Source: Planctomycetota bacterium (lineage in GTDB: Bacteria; Planctomycetota; Phycisphaerae; Phycisphaerales; UBA1924). Taken from it: DNA of 64,000 nt. Each line of letters opens with the position of its first letter. Within the stretch, counting starts at the first letter, position 1. The notes beneath the pieces are model-generated. The model saw only the letters and a program-made list of their open reading frames with translations, did no database searches and was not told where the DNA came from. Both the position numbers and the translations under genes were made by a program. Of this stretch, positions 18,858-27,086 are shown piece after piece. Location of the stretch: assembly GCA_020831805.1 (NCBI GenBank), contig JAFIFX010000003.1:62001-126000 (forward strand). The letters run 5' to 3'.

Positions 18858-19025
18858 ATGAGCACCATTGACCGAATCAAGCAAAGCATCGGCCGCACCC
18901 TAACCCTTCTCGCGGCTCTGACGTTCAGTTCCAGCGCCCTGCTCGTGGCTGCCTGTGGCACCACCGAGGGGGTTGGCAAGGACATCGAGGCCGCTGGCGA
19001 GGGTATCCAGGATATGGCCAACTAA
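18858..19025 (+). CDS. Entericidin A/B family small lipoprotein
   Basis: 55 residues. An N-terminal charged stretch, a hydrophobic helix and a lipobox (LLVAAC) are followed by GTTEGVGKDIEAAGEGIQDMAN. This is the classic entericidin pattern CxTxxGxGxDIxxxGxxI. The mature lipopeptide would be about 25 residues. Entericidins are small membrane lipoproteins linked to stress or stationary-phase lysis in E. coli; the role here is inferred. The start ATG is preceded by GAAAGGGG 8-10 nt upstream. A TTGACA at 18797-18802 could be a -35, but no good -10 follows. It is the first of three tiny envelope genes. Confidence 0.88.
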   Translation: MSTIDRIKQSIGRTLTLLAALTFSSSALLVAACGTTEGVGKDIEAAGEGIQDMAN

Positions 19026-19124
19026 GGCCGGTCGCTGAAAGCCCCGTTCTCGGCGGAACTGGCCGCCCGGAACACCAAGCACGCACCAGCGGTCATGTCA
19101 CCGCACAACAGACGGGAGTTTTCC

Positions 19125-19301
19125 ATGCTGTACTGGGCAGTTGTTTTCTTTATTGTCGCGATTGTCGCCGCGGTCTTCGGTTTCGGCGGCATTGCCGCGG
19201 GCGCCGCCTCGATCGCGCAAATTCTCTTCTTCCTCTTCCTGATTCTTTTCGTGATCTCACTGATCTTCGGCCTGGTTCGTGGACGCAGGCCGACGGTCTG
19301 A
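19125..19301 (+). CDS. DUF1328 family small membrane protein
   Basis: 58 residues, almost entirely two hydrophobic helices ([19 protein letters not shown] and [20 protein letters not shown]) ending in a basic VRGRRPTV tail. Length and the MLYWA..[21 protein letters not shown] pattern match DUF1328 (YtjA-like) inner-membrane proteins. The ATG at 19125 has GGGAG 6 nt upstream; the in-frame ATG at 19095 lacks one. Such genes are commonly induced with entericidin-like genes in stress-response settings. Function unknown. Confidence 0.88.
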   Translation: MLYWAVVFFIVAIVAAVFGFGGIAAGAASIAQILFFLFLILFVISLIFGLVRGRRPTV

Positions 19302-19363
19302 GTCCGGCGTACCTAACATCACACTCTCACACAGCCTTGTGCTGACGAAAGGAGTACCGATCC

Positions 19364-19582
19364 ATGGACAACAAAGCCAGATCCATCACTCTCGGGGCAG
19401 TCGCGGGATTCGCGTCCCTCGCCCTGTGTCTCGCGGCCCTGACGGGCTGTGATTCCAATGATGCCCCGTCGTCGGCGCAGGATGCGGGTGAACGCCTCGA
19501 TGACACCTATCGGGACGCCGCGGATTCGATCGATGACGCGTTCGATGACATGAACGACGGTTTCGACGACCCGCAGCCCTGA
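19364..19582 (+). CDS. Small acidic lipoprotein, unknown function
   Basis: 72 residues. The signal peptide has lipobox LTGC (Cys at ~29). The mature part is short and strongly acidic with DDAFDDMNDGFDD spacing, suggesting an amphipathic or disordered, possibly metal-binding, tail. GAAAGGAG lies 8 nt before the ATG. A strong terminator follows 37 nt after the stop, so the three small genes at 18.86-19.58 kb probably end one transcript. No family is recognised. Confidence 0.7.
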   Translation: MDNKARSITLGAVAGFASLALCLAALTGCDSNDAPSSAQDAGERLDDTYRDAADSIDDAFDDMNDGFDDPQP

Positions 19583-19618
19583 TCGTCGCCAAGGCGCCGC
19601 ACTCGGTCATTTCACAAG

Positions 19619-19642
19619 CCCCGCCCTCCGGCGGGGTTTTTT
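19619..19642 (+). terminator. Intrinsic terminator after the small envelope gene cluster
   Basis: A 7-bp stem CCCCGCC/GGCGGGG with loop CTCC is followed by six T. It lies 37 nt after the stop of the small acidic lipoprotein. Confidence 0.85.
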
Positions 19643-19791
19643 GTCGATCCGGTATCGCGATTCCTCACGCCCCGTTGCCTGGCGGACATCTGATCCTCCC
19701 GCCGCCTTCCCCCGCGCGAGATCACGGAAGCGATAGCAGCAGTGCGCGAAGCAGCCAAGCCCGACGAAACGCAACAGATCTGGCGATCGGC

Positions 19792-20082
19792 CTATTCCTG
19801 CTCTCGCCGGTGCTGGCGGACATCGGCCAGGGTTTCTCCGCGAGCCGCATCGTGCTGCCGCTGGAGATCTCGCTCGATGGAGCCGATCGCTCCGGAGGCC
19901 AACAGCCTGGAGATAGCCACCGTCACACCGAAGATCGCGAGCAGGAACAGGGCGTTGAGCCAGAAGCCGCCATAGGTGCGATCGGTCAAAAACAGCGCAT
20001 AGCCGGTCACGGCCGCGATGACCACGCAGCAGGCCATGAGCCCGTGTGGGATGCCGGATGACACACGACGCTTCATACTCAT
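19792..20082 (-). CDS. Small two-helix membrane protein, hypothetical
   Basis: About 96 residues (start MSMKRRVSSG; an ATG two codons later is equally possible). Two hydrophobic segments are visible, GLMACCVVIAAVTGYALFL and FWLNALFLLAIFGVTVAISRLL, followed by a charged cytoplasmic tail rich in Arg, Gln and Glu (DLQRQHDAARGE). It is transcribed toward the terminator of the small-gene cluster and lies 44 nt downstream of the histidine kinase on the same strand. It may be part of that operon. No family recognised; no clear ribosome site. Confidence 0.5.
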   Translation of the reverse strand: MSMKRRVSSGIPHGLMACCVVIAAVTGYALFLTDRTYGGFWLNALFLLAIFGVTVAISRLLASGAIGSIERDLQRQHDAARGETLADVRQHRREQE

Positions 20083-20126
20083 GTATTGATCGGCCGGGTG
20101 AAACAAATGTCACCACTGAATGAAAA

Positions 20127-21671
20127 TCAACTCATATTGTGTCCGTATCGCACGGAAACACCCTTCGGAACAGGTTTTTTCGCAACGGGTTGGCCGGCGA
20201 GCGGCAGGCACACCCGAAAAACGCAGCCACCCACCTCAAGATTATTGGCCCTGATGCGCCCGCCGTGCAACTCGGCGATCCCCTGGGCGATCGACAAACC
20301 CAGCCCGTGCCCCGCGTCCCGGCCCGCCTGAGCCGGGCGCTGGTTGGTGCCCTGCTTGAACCGTTCGAAAAGCGACCCGATCTCGCTTTCGGGGATCCCC
20401 GGCCCCTCATCCGTCACCGAGAGCACCCCCCGGCCCTCCTCTACGGTCACCCTCATGGTGACCCGCCCGCCCTTGGGCGTGAACCGGATCGCGTTGCGGA
20501 CGAGGTTCTCCAGCATCGTTCTGAGAAGCTGCGGCTCCCCATAGATCTCGGCGTCCAGCCCGGCCTCGTCCGAGGCCAGTTCGGGCACGAGCTTGACCCC
20601 GTCCTGTCGCGCCATCAGCAAACATCCATCAACGGTGTCGACCGCGAGATCGTTCAGCGTGACCCGGCTCATCCGGGCGTGCGCGGTGCCCTCCCGCAAC
20701 CGGGCCAGCCCGAGCAGGCTCTCGATCAACTTGCCGAGATGACGCATCTCTTCGCGGGTCGAACGAACAAAGTCCTGCGCATCCTTGGGTAACTTCTCCA
20801 AGTTGAGCGTCTGCGCCTCGGCCAGAATCACCGCGATCGGGGTCTTCAGCTCATGGGACACATTGGTCAGGAAGCGCTCCTGCATACCGAACGCACCGCG
20901 CAGGCGCTGCCGAGCATCGTTGAGTTGATCGCGCAGCTCCGCAATCTCTTTGTTGTAAACCGGCAAGTCCAGCGTCTCGTGCAGCGACTCCGGACGCATC
21001 TGGGCGGCCATCCGCCCCAGCCGTTCGAACGGGGCGACCGCGATGCCCGCGATGAACCACCCGCTCACGCTCGCCACCAGCGGCCCGAGCAGCGCGGACA
21101 CGATGAAGATCCGGCCCACGAGCGCAAGCTGGCTGCGGGTAAAATCATCACTGGTCCCAACCACCAGAACATACGGCTCAAGGTCCCCCCCGAGTATCGA
21201 CATCGCGACCACACGGGCCTTGCCTTGCGCCGCAAAGCCCGGGTGCGATAGCACGCTGGCGTCAGCCCGATAGAACACCGGCCGTCCGCTGGCAAGCACT
21301 TCAGGCGCCGAGATCTCGGAGGCGTCGAACAGGGTTTGCCGATCGCGTGTGGCGCTCGTGCCGTCCCGGCGGAGCACATCGATCCCGAAGGACTCGAACC
21401 GGATGTACTGGATCTGCTCGCGAGCGATCTCGTCGAGCAGCGCGCGATCCACCCCGGGCAGCATGTCGGCGACGCGTCGGACGAGCTTGTCGGCGTGCTC
21501 GATCAGGCGCTCGTCAGCCAGTTGCTCGATGGCGTTGGACTGATACAACCACAGCAGACCGCTGGTCGTCCAATGGATCAGCGTGAAGATCGCCACCACC
21601 CACAGCGTCAGCCGGATCCGCAAGGAAATCCGAGGCGACCCGCCCTGCTTGACGCCCTTGCCATCCTCCAT
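20127..21671 (-). CDS. Sensor histidine kinase
   Basis: 514 residues. TM1 is at ~20-43 (LTLWVVAIFTLIHWTTSGLL), with a periplasmic sensor region to ~185 and TM2 at ~187-212. Then come a HAMP-like linker (VAPFERLGRMAAQM), HisKA with FLTNVSHELKTPIA (phospho-His273), and HATPase_c with N-box LVRNAIRFTP, DEGPGIP (G1) and GHGLGLSIA (G2). It is encoded 3 nt after its response regulator on the same strand, so it is the cognate kinase. The input signal is unknown; the periplasmic part has no recognised domain. Confidence 0.93.
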   Translation of the reverse strand: MEDGKGVKQGGSPRISLRIRLTLWVVAIFTLIHWTTSGLLWLYQSNAIEQLADERLIEHADKLVRRVADMLPGVDRALLDEIAREQIQYIRFESFGIDVLRRDGTSATRDRQTLFDASEISAPEVLASGRPVFYRADASVLSHPGFAAQGKARVVAMSILGGDLEPYVLVVGTSDDFTRSQLALVGRIFIVSALLGPLVASVSGWFIAGIAVAPFERLGRMAAQMRPESLHETLDLPVYNKEIAELRDQLNDARQRLRGAFGMQERFLTNVSHELKTPIAVILAEAQTLNLEKLPKDAQDFVRSTREEMRHLGKLIESLLGLARLREGTAHARMSRVTLNDLAVDTVDGCLLMARQDGVKLVPELASDEAGLDAEIYGEPQLLRTMLENLVRNAIRFTPKGGRVTMRVTVEEGRGVLSVTDEGPGIPESEIGSLFERFKQGTNQRPAQAGRDAGHGLGLSIAQGIAELHGGRIRANNLEVGGCVFRVCLPLAGQPVAKKPVPKGVSVRYGHNMS

Positions 21672-21674
21672 CGA

Positions 21675-22349
21675 TCAGGTCCTGATCCCGAATCGATAGC
21701 CGGCCCCCTTGATCGTGTGGATCAGCTCCACCTCGCGCCCGCGGTCCAGCTTCTTGCGGAGCGACGAGATGTACACATCGATCACATTGCTGCCGGGCTC
21801 GTAGTTCATATCCCAGACCTTCTCCGCGATCTGCGTCCGTGACAGCACCCGGTTCGGGTTGCGCATCAGGTACTCGAGCAGTCCGAACTCCTTGTTGGAA
21901 AGCTCAAACTCATCCTCCCCCCGTCGCGCGGTCCGCGTGTATAGATCAAGCTCCAGATCCTCGAACACCAGCGTCCGACCCTCCGTGGCCTGCCCCCGCC
22001 GCAGCAGCGCGCGCACCCGGGCGAGCAGCTCCTCGAACTCGAACGGCTTGGTCAGATAGTCGTCGGCGCCAGCGTCCAGCCCGGCGACCTTTTCCCCGGT
22101 GCTCGACAACGCGGTCAGCATGAGCACCGGCTTGGTGATCTCCCGCCGCCGCAGGTTCCGGCAGACATCCACGCCGTCCCGGTCCGGCAGCATGACATCC
22201 AGGATCACCAGGTCGTACGGCTCGACCGCCGCCAGCTCCTCCCCCTCGTACCCCGAGTGGCAGGCGTCCGCGGCAAAGCCGTGCTCCCGCAGCCCACGCT
22301 GAATCGCCGAGGCCATCTTTGGATTGTCTTCGATGATCAACACCCGCAT
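21675..22349 (-). CDS. OmpR-family response regulator
   Basis: 224 residues. The receiver domain has acidic pocket EDN, phospho-acceptor Asp51 (VILDVMLPD), the MLTAL switch Thr and the YLTKPFEF Lys. A C-terminal winged-helix domain contains EFGLLEYLMRNPNRVLSRTQI and NVIDVYISSLRKKLD. I start at the ATG giving MRVLIIEDN because a GGAGAGG site lies 9 nt before it; an ATG three codons upstream overlaps that site. It probably autoregulates: the 258-nt divergent gap holds an inverted repeat (22414-22441). Confidence 0.94.
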   Translation of the reverse strand: MRVLIIEDNPKMASAIQRGLREHGFAADACHSGYEGEELAAVEPYDLVILDVMLPDRDGVDVCRNLRRREITKPVLMLTALSSTGEKVAGLDAGADDYLTKPFEFEELLARVRALLRRGQATEGRTLVFEDLELDLYTRTARRGEDEFELSNKEFGLLEYLMRNPNRVLSRTQIAEKVWDMNYEPGSNVIDVYISSLRKKLDRGREVELIHTIKGAGYRFGIRT

Positions 22350-22387
22350 GCGTCCCATCCTCTCCGTGAATACCCGAACCATGATAG

Positions 22388-22441
22388 GGACATGTCCTTG
22401 CATACCAGTTTTCTGGAACGGATCCCGAAAAATACGTTCCA
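22388..22441. promoter_or_regulatory. Candidate operator region of the two-component operon
   Basis: TGGAACG (22414-22420) and its inverse CGTTCCA (22435-22441) are 21 bp centre to centre, two helical turns apart. A perfect 10-bp palindrome GGACATGTCC sits at 22388-22397. Both lie just upstream of the regulator start in the gap shared with the divergent phosphoesterase gene. Binding by the regulator is inference. Confidence 0.35.
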
Positions 22442-22607
22442 ACAATCAAACCAGCCCTGGGCCTGACCCCTCCGCCACGCCTATCCCCCAGAAATCTCCG
22501 GCATGAGGCGGATCCTCGCGCGATCTGCATGCACGCTCCCGCCCGGACCGTTCCCGCTCCGGTATGCTGAAATTGAGGAAACTATCCCATCCGTCAGGGA
22601 GGCCCGC

Positions 22608-24215
22608 ATGTCATTTATCCGCCGGATCACCGTCGCCGCCGTTTCTCTGGTCGCGCTGCTCATCCCGCCCGCACAGGGCCAGACCCCGACCGCCAGCGGC
22701 GTGGTCTTCGAAGACCTCAACGCCAACGGCCGCATGGACCCCGGCGAACCGCCGGTCGAGGGCGTCCTGGTCACCAACGGCGTCGAGGTCGTCGCCACCG
22801 ATGCCCGGGGCCGCTACATACTCCCGATCGACGAACGCCGCGGCTCCATCTCCGTGGTCAAGCCCGCGGGGTATGCGACGCCGATCGACGACCTGAACCT
22901 GCCCCGCTTCTACTACCTCCACCGCCCCGAGGGCTCGCCGGACGAAGACTTCCGGTTCAAGGGCATCGCACCGACCGGCCCGCTCCCCGACACGATCGAC
23001 TTCCCGCTCACCCGAGTCGCCGAGCCCGAACGCTACAGCGTCATCCTCGTCGCCGATCCACAGCCCTACAACCCGCAGGAAGTCGCCTGGTACGGCCGGA
23101 CGGTCGCCGCGGAGATGGCCGCCATCCCCGCGGCGTTCGCCATCGCGCTGGGCGACCTCGTCGGTGACGATCTGGACCTCTTCGAGCCCTACAACGAAAT
23201 GAACGCCCTGACCGGACACCGCTGGCACAATGTGGTGGGCAACCACGACCTCAACTTCATGGCCCCGAACAATGACTGGGCGACGGAAACCTACCAGCGC
23301 GTCTACGGCCCCACCGACTACGCCTTCGCACAGGGCAAAGCGCTCTACATCGTCCTCAATAATGTCCATTGGCGCGGCTTCAACGGCTACCGCAATGACG
23401 GTCACCCCCAGACCGGCAACTACTTCGGCGACCTCTCCGAGAGCCAGATCGCCTTCGTCGCCAACCTGCTCGAACACACGCCGACGGATCACCTGATCGT
23501 CCTCTCGACCCACATCCCCCTGCCGGGATCCGGTCAGCATTCCACCCGCAACCTCGACCGGCTCCTGGCGGTCCTCTCCTCCCATCCCAACACCCTGTCG
23601 CTGTCCGGCCACACCCACATCCAGCGACATTTCTTTCTGGGCTCAGACGACGGCTATGTCAACCCCGAGAACCCGACCCACCACCACTACAATGTCGGCA
23701 CCGCCTCCGGCACATGGTGGCGCGGGCGAACCAATGTCCGCGGCGTCCCCCACGCGATGATGCGTGATGGAACCCCCAACGGCTTCGCGGTCCTGACCGT
23801 CGAAGGCAACCGCTACAGCATCCGATACCGGGCCGCGGGCTTTCCCGACGACTACCAGATGAACATCCACGCCCCCGACCACGCCTCGGGCGGCGAGGCC
23901 TTCTCGGTCAATGTCTTCAACGGCAGCGAGCGATCGAGGGTGGAGTTCCGCATCACCGGTCTGACCGACTGGACGCCCATGGAGCACGACCCCCAGCCGG
24001 ACCCCCTCTACGCCGCCATCGTCGAGGAGGAAACCCCACCCGCCCCCGGGCGCCGGCCCCTGAGCCGGCCCATGGAAGCCAACCACATCTGGGCCGCCAC
24101 CCTGCCGTCGGATCTGACCCCGGGCACGCACTGGCTCGAGGTCCGCTCCACCGACATGTTCGCCCAGGTCGACACCGCCCGCCACCCGTTCCGGGTCGTG
24201 TCGTCGTCTCCCTGA
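22608..24215 (+). CDS. Secreted calcineurin-like metallophosphoesterase with N-terminal SdrD-like domain
   Basis: 535 residues. A Sec signal (~1-24) precedes a B-type Ig-like/MetallophosN region (~28-130, VVFEDLNANGRMDPGEPPVEGV and GVEVVATDARGRY). The phosphoesterase core (~145-390) has LVADPQP (D-x-Q in place of DxH), IALGDLVGDD, NVVGNHDLNF, LSTHIPLPG and LSGHTHIQRH, and a C-terminal beta domain follows. It probably hydrolyses extracellular phosphate esters. CAGGGAGG lies 4-5 nt before the ATG at 22608, which decides the start. It is divergent from the response regulator, so co-regulation is possible. The tRNA-Arg gene ends 3 nt downstream on the opposite strand. Confidence 0.88.
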   Translation: MSFIRRITVAAVSLVALLIPPAQGQTPTASGVVFEDLNANGRMDPGEPPVEGVLVTNGVEVVATDARGRYILPIDERRGSISVVKPAGYATPIDDLNLPRFYYLHRPEGSPDEDFRFKGIAPTGPLPDTIDFPLTRVAEPERYSVILVADPQPYNPQEVAWYGRTVAAEMAAIPAAFAIALGDLVGDDLDLFEPYNEMNALTGHRWHNVVGNHDLNFMAPNNDWATETYQRVYGPTDYAFAQGKALYIVLNNVHWRGFNGYRNDGHPQTGNYFGDLSESQIAFVANLLEHTPTDHLIVLSTHIPLPGSGQHSTRNLDRLLAVLSSHPNTLSLSGHTHIQRHFFLGSDDGYVNPENPTHHHYNVGTASGTWWRGRTNVRGVPHAMMRDGTPNGFAVLTVEGNRYSIRYRAAGFPDDYQMNIHAPDHASGGEAFSVNVFNGSERSRVEFRITGLTDWTPMEHDPQPDPLYAAIVEEETPPAPGRRPLSRPMEANHIWAATLPSDLTPGTHWLEVRSTDMFAQVDTARHPFRVVSSSP

Positions 24216-24218
24216 AAA

Positions 24219-24292
24219 CACCCCGGGTTGGATTCGAACCAACGACCTGCGGATTAGAAGTCCGCTGCTCTATCCAGCTGAGCTACCGGGGC
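24219..24292 (-). tRNA. tRNA-Arg (anticodon TCT)
   Basis: A 74-nt cloverleaf can be folded by eye on the minus strand. The 7-bp acceptor opens with a G1:U72 wobble. The D stem is GCTC/GAGC, the anticodon arm is GCGGA-CTTCTAA-TCCGC with anticodon TCT reading AGA, and the T arm is GTTGG-TTCGAAT-CCAAC. The discriminator is G and no CCA is encoded. Its 3' end lies 3 nt from the stop codon of the convergent phosphoesterase gene. Confidence 0.97.
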
Positions 24293-24415
24293 CCGCCAAC
24301 AGGCTCTGAAAGCATATCCGCCCTGGGCGGGCAGCCCCGCAAAGGCCCGATATTCCCGCCAAACCGGAACCCGTCGTGCCTCGCACGAACCCAACGCCCG
24401 ACCTATGATCCGCCC

Positions 24416-25375
24416 GTGTCCAGAGCCGCCGTTCCCGAGGCCGTGATGCCCACCGACCGCCCCGCGGGCGTGCTGTCCGCGTGCATCGAGGTCACCAAGC
24501 CGGGAATCACCCGCCTGGTCACCATCACAGCATCCGTCGGCCTGATCCTGGCTGGCCTCCACTACGGGGGCCTGCACCTCTGGGACTGGCTCCGCCTCGC
24601 GACGGGCGTGATCGTCGGCACGGCCCTCGCCGCCGGCGGCGCCAACGCGCTCAACCAGTGGTACGAGTCGGAGCGGGACGCACGCATGCGCCGCACGTCG
24701 ACGCGGCCCATCCCCTCGGGGCGACTGACATCCAGAGCCGTCTTCTGGCTCGGCACCGGTCTGATCGTCTCCGGAACCGCCGTCCTCTACATCCTCTGCG
24801 GCACCATGCCCGCATTGATCGCCCTGGTCTCCGCCGGGTCCTACATCATCCTCTACACCCCGCTCAAGCCGCTCACCATCTGGAACACCCTGGTCGGCAC
24901 GGTCCCGGGCGCGCTGCCCACGATGATCGGCACCGCCGCCGTCGCCCCCGGCATCGGCTTCGAACCGCTCTCGGACCCCATCGGCCTGGCCCTGTTCTCG
25001 CTGATGATGGTCTGGCAGATCCCGCACTTCCTCGCCATCGCCTGGATGTGCCGGGCCGACTACGAGCTGGGCGGCTTCCGCATGCTGCCCGCGATCGACC
25101 CCACCGGTAAGCTCACCGCCTGGATCATCGTCGGCTCCTCGCTGCTACTGATCCCGGTCTCGGCCTCGGTCGTCTTCACGGCCCCAAGCCTGCTCGGCTG
25201 GCCGACCATCGCCGCCTGCGTCCTGCTGGGGCTCCTGCTCGTCGGGCTCGGCATGCGGGTCGCCCTGCACCCGACCGAGAAGACCGCCCGAGCCGTCTTC
25301 ATCGGTTCCATCATCCACCTGCCCGTCCTGCTCCTGGTCATGGTCACCGAGGCCGTCGTCCGATCCATCTTCTGA
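24416..25375 (+). CDS. ctaB: Heme o synthase (protoheme IX farnesyltransferase)
   Basis: 319 residues of an integral membrane UbiA-type prenyltransferase that attaches a farnesyl group to heme b to make heme o for terminal oxidases. The prenyl-diphosphate site NQWYESERDARMRRT...RPIPSG matches the CtaB consensus (the first Asp position is Glu here). TPLKPLTIWNTLVG, WQIPHF and YELGGFRMLP are family signatures, and about eight to nine hydrophobic helices are visible. The GTG start at 24416 is uncertain; an ATG 11 codons later is the alternative. Its stop overlaps the ABC ATPase start (TGATG). SCO and ABC genes follow, forming an oxidase-maturation operon. Confidence 0.94.
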   Translation: MSRAAVPEAVMPTDRPAGVLSACIEVTKPGITRLVTITASVGLILAGLHYGGLHLWDWLRLATGVIVGTALAAGGANALNQWYESERDARMRRTSTRPIPSGRLTSRAVFWLGTGLIVSGTAVLYILCGTMPALIALVSAGSYIILYTPLKPLTIWNTLVGTVPGALPTMIGTAAVAPGIGFEPLSDPIGLALFSLMMVWQIPHFLAIAWMCRADYELGGFRMLPAIDPTGKLTAWIIVGSSLLLIPVSASVVFTAPSLLGWPTIAACVLLGLLLVGLGMRVALHPTEKTARAVFIGSIIHLPVLLLVMVTEAVVRSIF

Positions 25376-26262
25376 TGTCCGCCATCGACCTCCGCGCCAT
25401 CACGGCGAGCTACCCGGGCGCCCACCGCCCCGCGCTCGATGCTGTGACGCTCGCCGCGGACCGCCAGATGGTCGCCCTGCTCGGACCCAACGGCTCCGGT
25501 AAGTCCACGCTGATGCGCGTCCTCGTGGGCCTGCACAAGCCCGACGCCGGCGAGGTGTTCAGCCCGCGTGACCGCACATCGCTCGGCGTCGTCTTCCAGT
25601 CCCCGGCCGTCGACGACCTCCTGACCATTCGCGAGAACCTGATCCTTGCCGCCGCCCTGTGCCGCAAGCCGCGGCCGTTCGCCCGCGACCGCATCGCGTG
25701 GCTCGTGACGCAGATCGGCCTTGAGGATCTCCTCGACACCCGCTGCGGCCGGCTCTCCGGCGGCCAACGCCGCCGCGCCGACCTGGCCCGCGCCCTGATG
25801 GGCCAGCCCGGCGTGCTGATCCTCGACGAACCAACCACCGGCCTCGACATCGACGCCCGGGCCCGGTTCTGGTCCACGATCGAGCGGATCCGGGCTGAGG
25901 AGCACCTGACCGTGCTCGCCGCCACGCACCTCGGAGACGAGGCCGAACGCGCCGACAGGGCCGTGCTCCTGCGACAGGGCCGTATCGTGGCCGACGGGTC
26001 CCCCGATGAACTCCGCCGTCCCCTCGGCGGCCGCGTGGCCCGCATCGACCTGCGCCCGGGCGCCGATCACGACCCGATCCGCCCATGGCTCGAATCAGCC
26101 GCCCCCCAGGCCCGCTGGTGGTCCGGCGGCGCGATCGTGCCCGACGCCCACCTCGGCCTGATCGAGACATGCCCGATGGACCTGGCCACGGTGCGCATCG
26201 CAGCGCCCACCCTCGAGGATGTCTACCTCTGGCACACCGCAGACCAGGGGGCCGCCGTATGA
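25375..26262 (+). CDS. ABC transporter ATP-binding protein
   Basis: 295 residues of the CcmA/DrrA-like group. Walker A is LLGPNGSGKST (~residues 39-49), with a Q-loop VFQSP, signature LSGGQRRR, Walker B VLILDEPTTGLD and switch His in AATHLGDE. A C-terminal ~75-residue extension follows the core, as in many ABC-2 exporters. It pairs with the permease downstream (ATGA overlap) and is co-transcribed with ctaB and the SCO gene. Such a position suggests a role in oxidase assembly (heme or copper handling), but the substrate is not shown by sequence. Confidence 0.92.
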   Translation: MSAIDLRAITASYPGAHRPALDAVTLAADRQMVALLGPNGSGKSTLMRVLVGLHKPDAGEVFSPRDRTSLGVVFQSPAVDDLLTIRENLILAAALCRKPRPFARDRIAWLVTQIGLEDLLDTRCGRLSGGQRRRADLARALMGQPGVLILDEPTTGLDIDARARFWSTIERIRAEEHLTVLAATHLGDEAERADRAVLLRQGRIVADGSPDELRRPLGGRVARIDLRPGADHDPIRPWLESAAPQARWWSGGAIVPDAHLGLIETCPMDLATVRIAAPTLEDVYLWHTADQGAAV

Positions 26263-27071
26263 CCCCCTTCGCCGCGCTCTTCAAACGTGAACTGCTCCGG
26301 CAGGTCCGCCAGCCGACCCGCATCGTCGCGGCCGTCGCCACGCCGGCCATGATCTGGATCTTCCTCGCCGCGGGATTCGCCGGATCGACCGAGCTCGGCG
26401 TCGACGCCGACATGCGGGCCTTCCTCATCCCCGGCATCGCGAGCATGACGGTCCTGTTCGCATCCATCTTCGCCTCCATCTCGCTGATCCAGGACCGAGC
26501 CGACGGCTTCCTGCGAGCCGCGTTGGTCTCGCCCGCCCCGCGATCCTCGATCGCCGCCGCCAAGATCGCCGCGGGCGTGCTGATGGCCACCGCGCAGGGA
26601 TTGATCGTCCTCCTCGCGTTGCCCGCGACAGGGCACGCCGTGACCCTGACCGGCATGCTCGCGGCGATCGGCGTGCTCGCGTGCATCGCCTGCGCCCTGA
26701 TCGGCTTCGGCCTCACGCTCGCATGGCGGGTCGATTCCACCCAGGGCTACCACGGTGTGATGAACGCCATCCTCATGCCCATGTGGCTGCTCAGCGGCGC
26801 GGTCTTCCCCGTCGAGACCGCCGCGGGCTGGCTCGCCGCCATCGCCCGCGTCAACCCCCTGACATGGTGCCACGACGCGATGCGTCACGCCTTTTCGATG
26901 GCCCCGTCCAGCGACCCCGTCGCCGCATGGGCGGTCACGATCCTCTTCGCCGCCGCCGGCCTGGCCGCCGGCGTCCGCACCCTCGGCCGCTCGGCCCATC
27001 CGGCCCGCAAGCCCCGACGAACAGCCTCACGCGATCCGCTCCCGTCCACGCAGACCCCCGACCCGACCTGA
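26259..27071 (+). CDS. ABC-2 type transporter permease
   Basis: 270 residues, six predicted membrane helices (for example IVAAVATPAMIWIFLAAGF, MTVLFASIFASISLI, VLMATAQGLIVLLALPA, LAAIGVLACIACALIGFGL, ILMPMWLLSGAVFP and WAVTILFAAAGLAAGV). The MWLLSGAVFPVE...NPLTWCHDAMR segment is the ABC-2 membrane-protein signature. The start overlaps the ATPase stop by 4 nt. The basic C-terminal tail (ARKPRRTASRD) is cytoplasmic. It is the partner of the preceding ATPase. Confidence 0.9.
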   Translation: MTPFAALFKRELLRQVRQPTRIVAAVATPAMIWIFLAAGFAGSTELGVDADMRAFLIPGIASMTVLFASIFASISLIQDRADGFLRAALVSPAPRSSIAAAKIAAGVLMATAQGLIVLLALPATGHAVTLTGMLAAIGVLACIACALIGFGLTLAWRVDSTQGYHGVMNAILMPMWLLSGAVFPVETAAGWLAAIARVNPLTWCHDAMRHAFSMAPSSDPVAAWAVTILFAAAGLAAGVRTLGRSAHPARKPRRTASRDPLPSTQTPDPT

Positions 27072-27086
27072 CCCGTAGGATTCATC

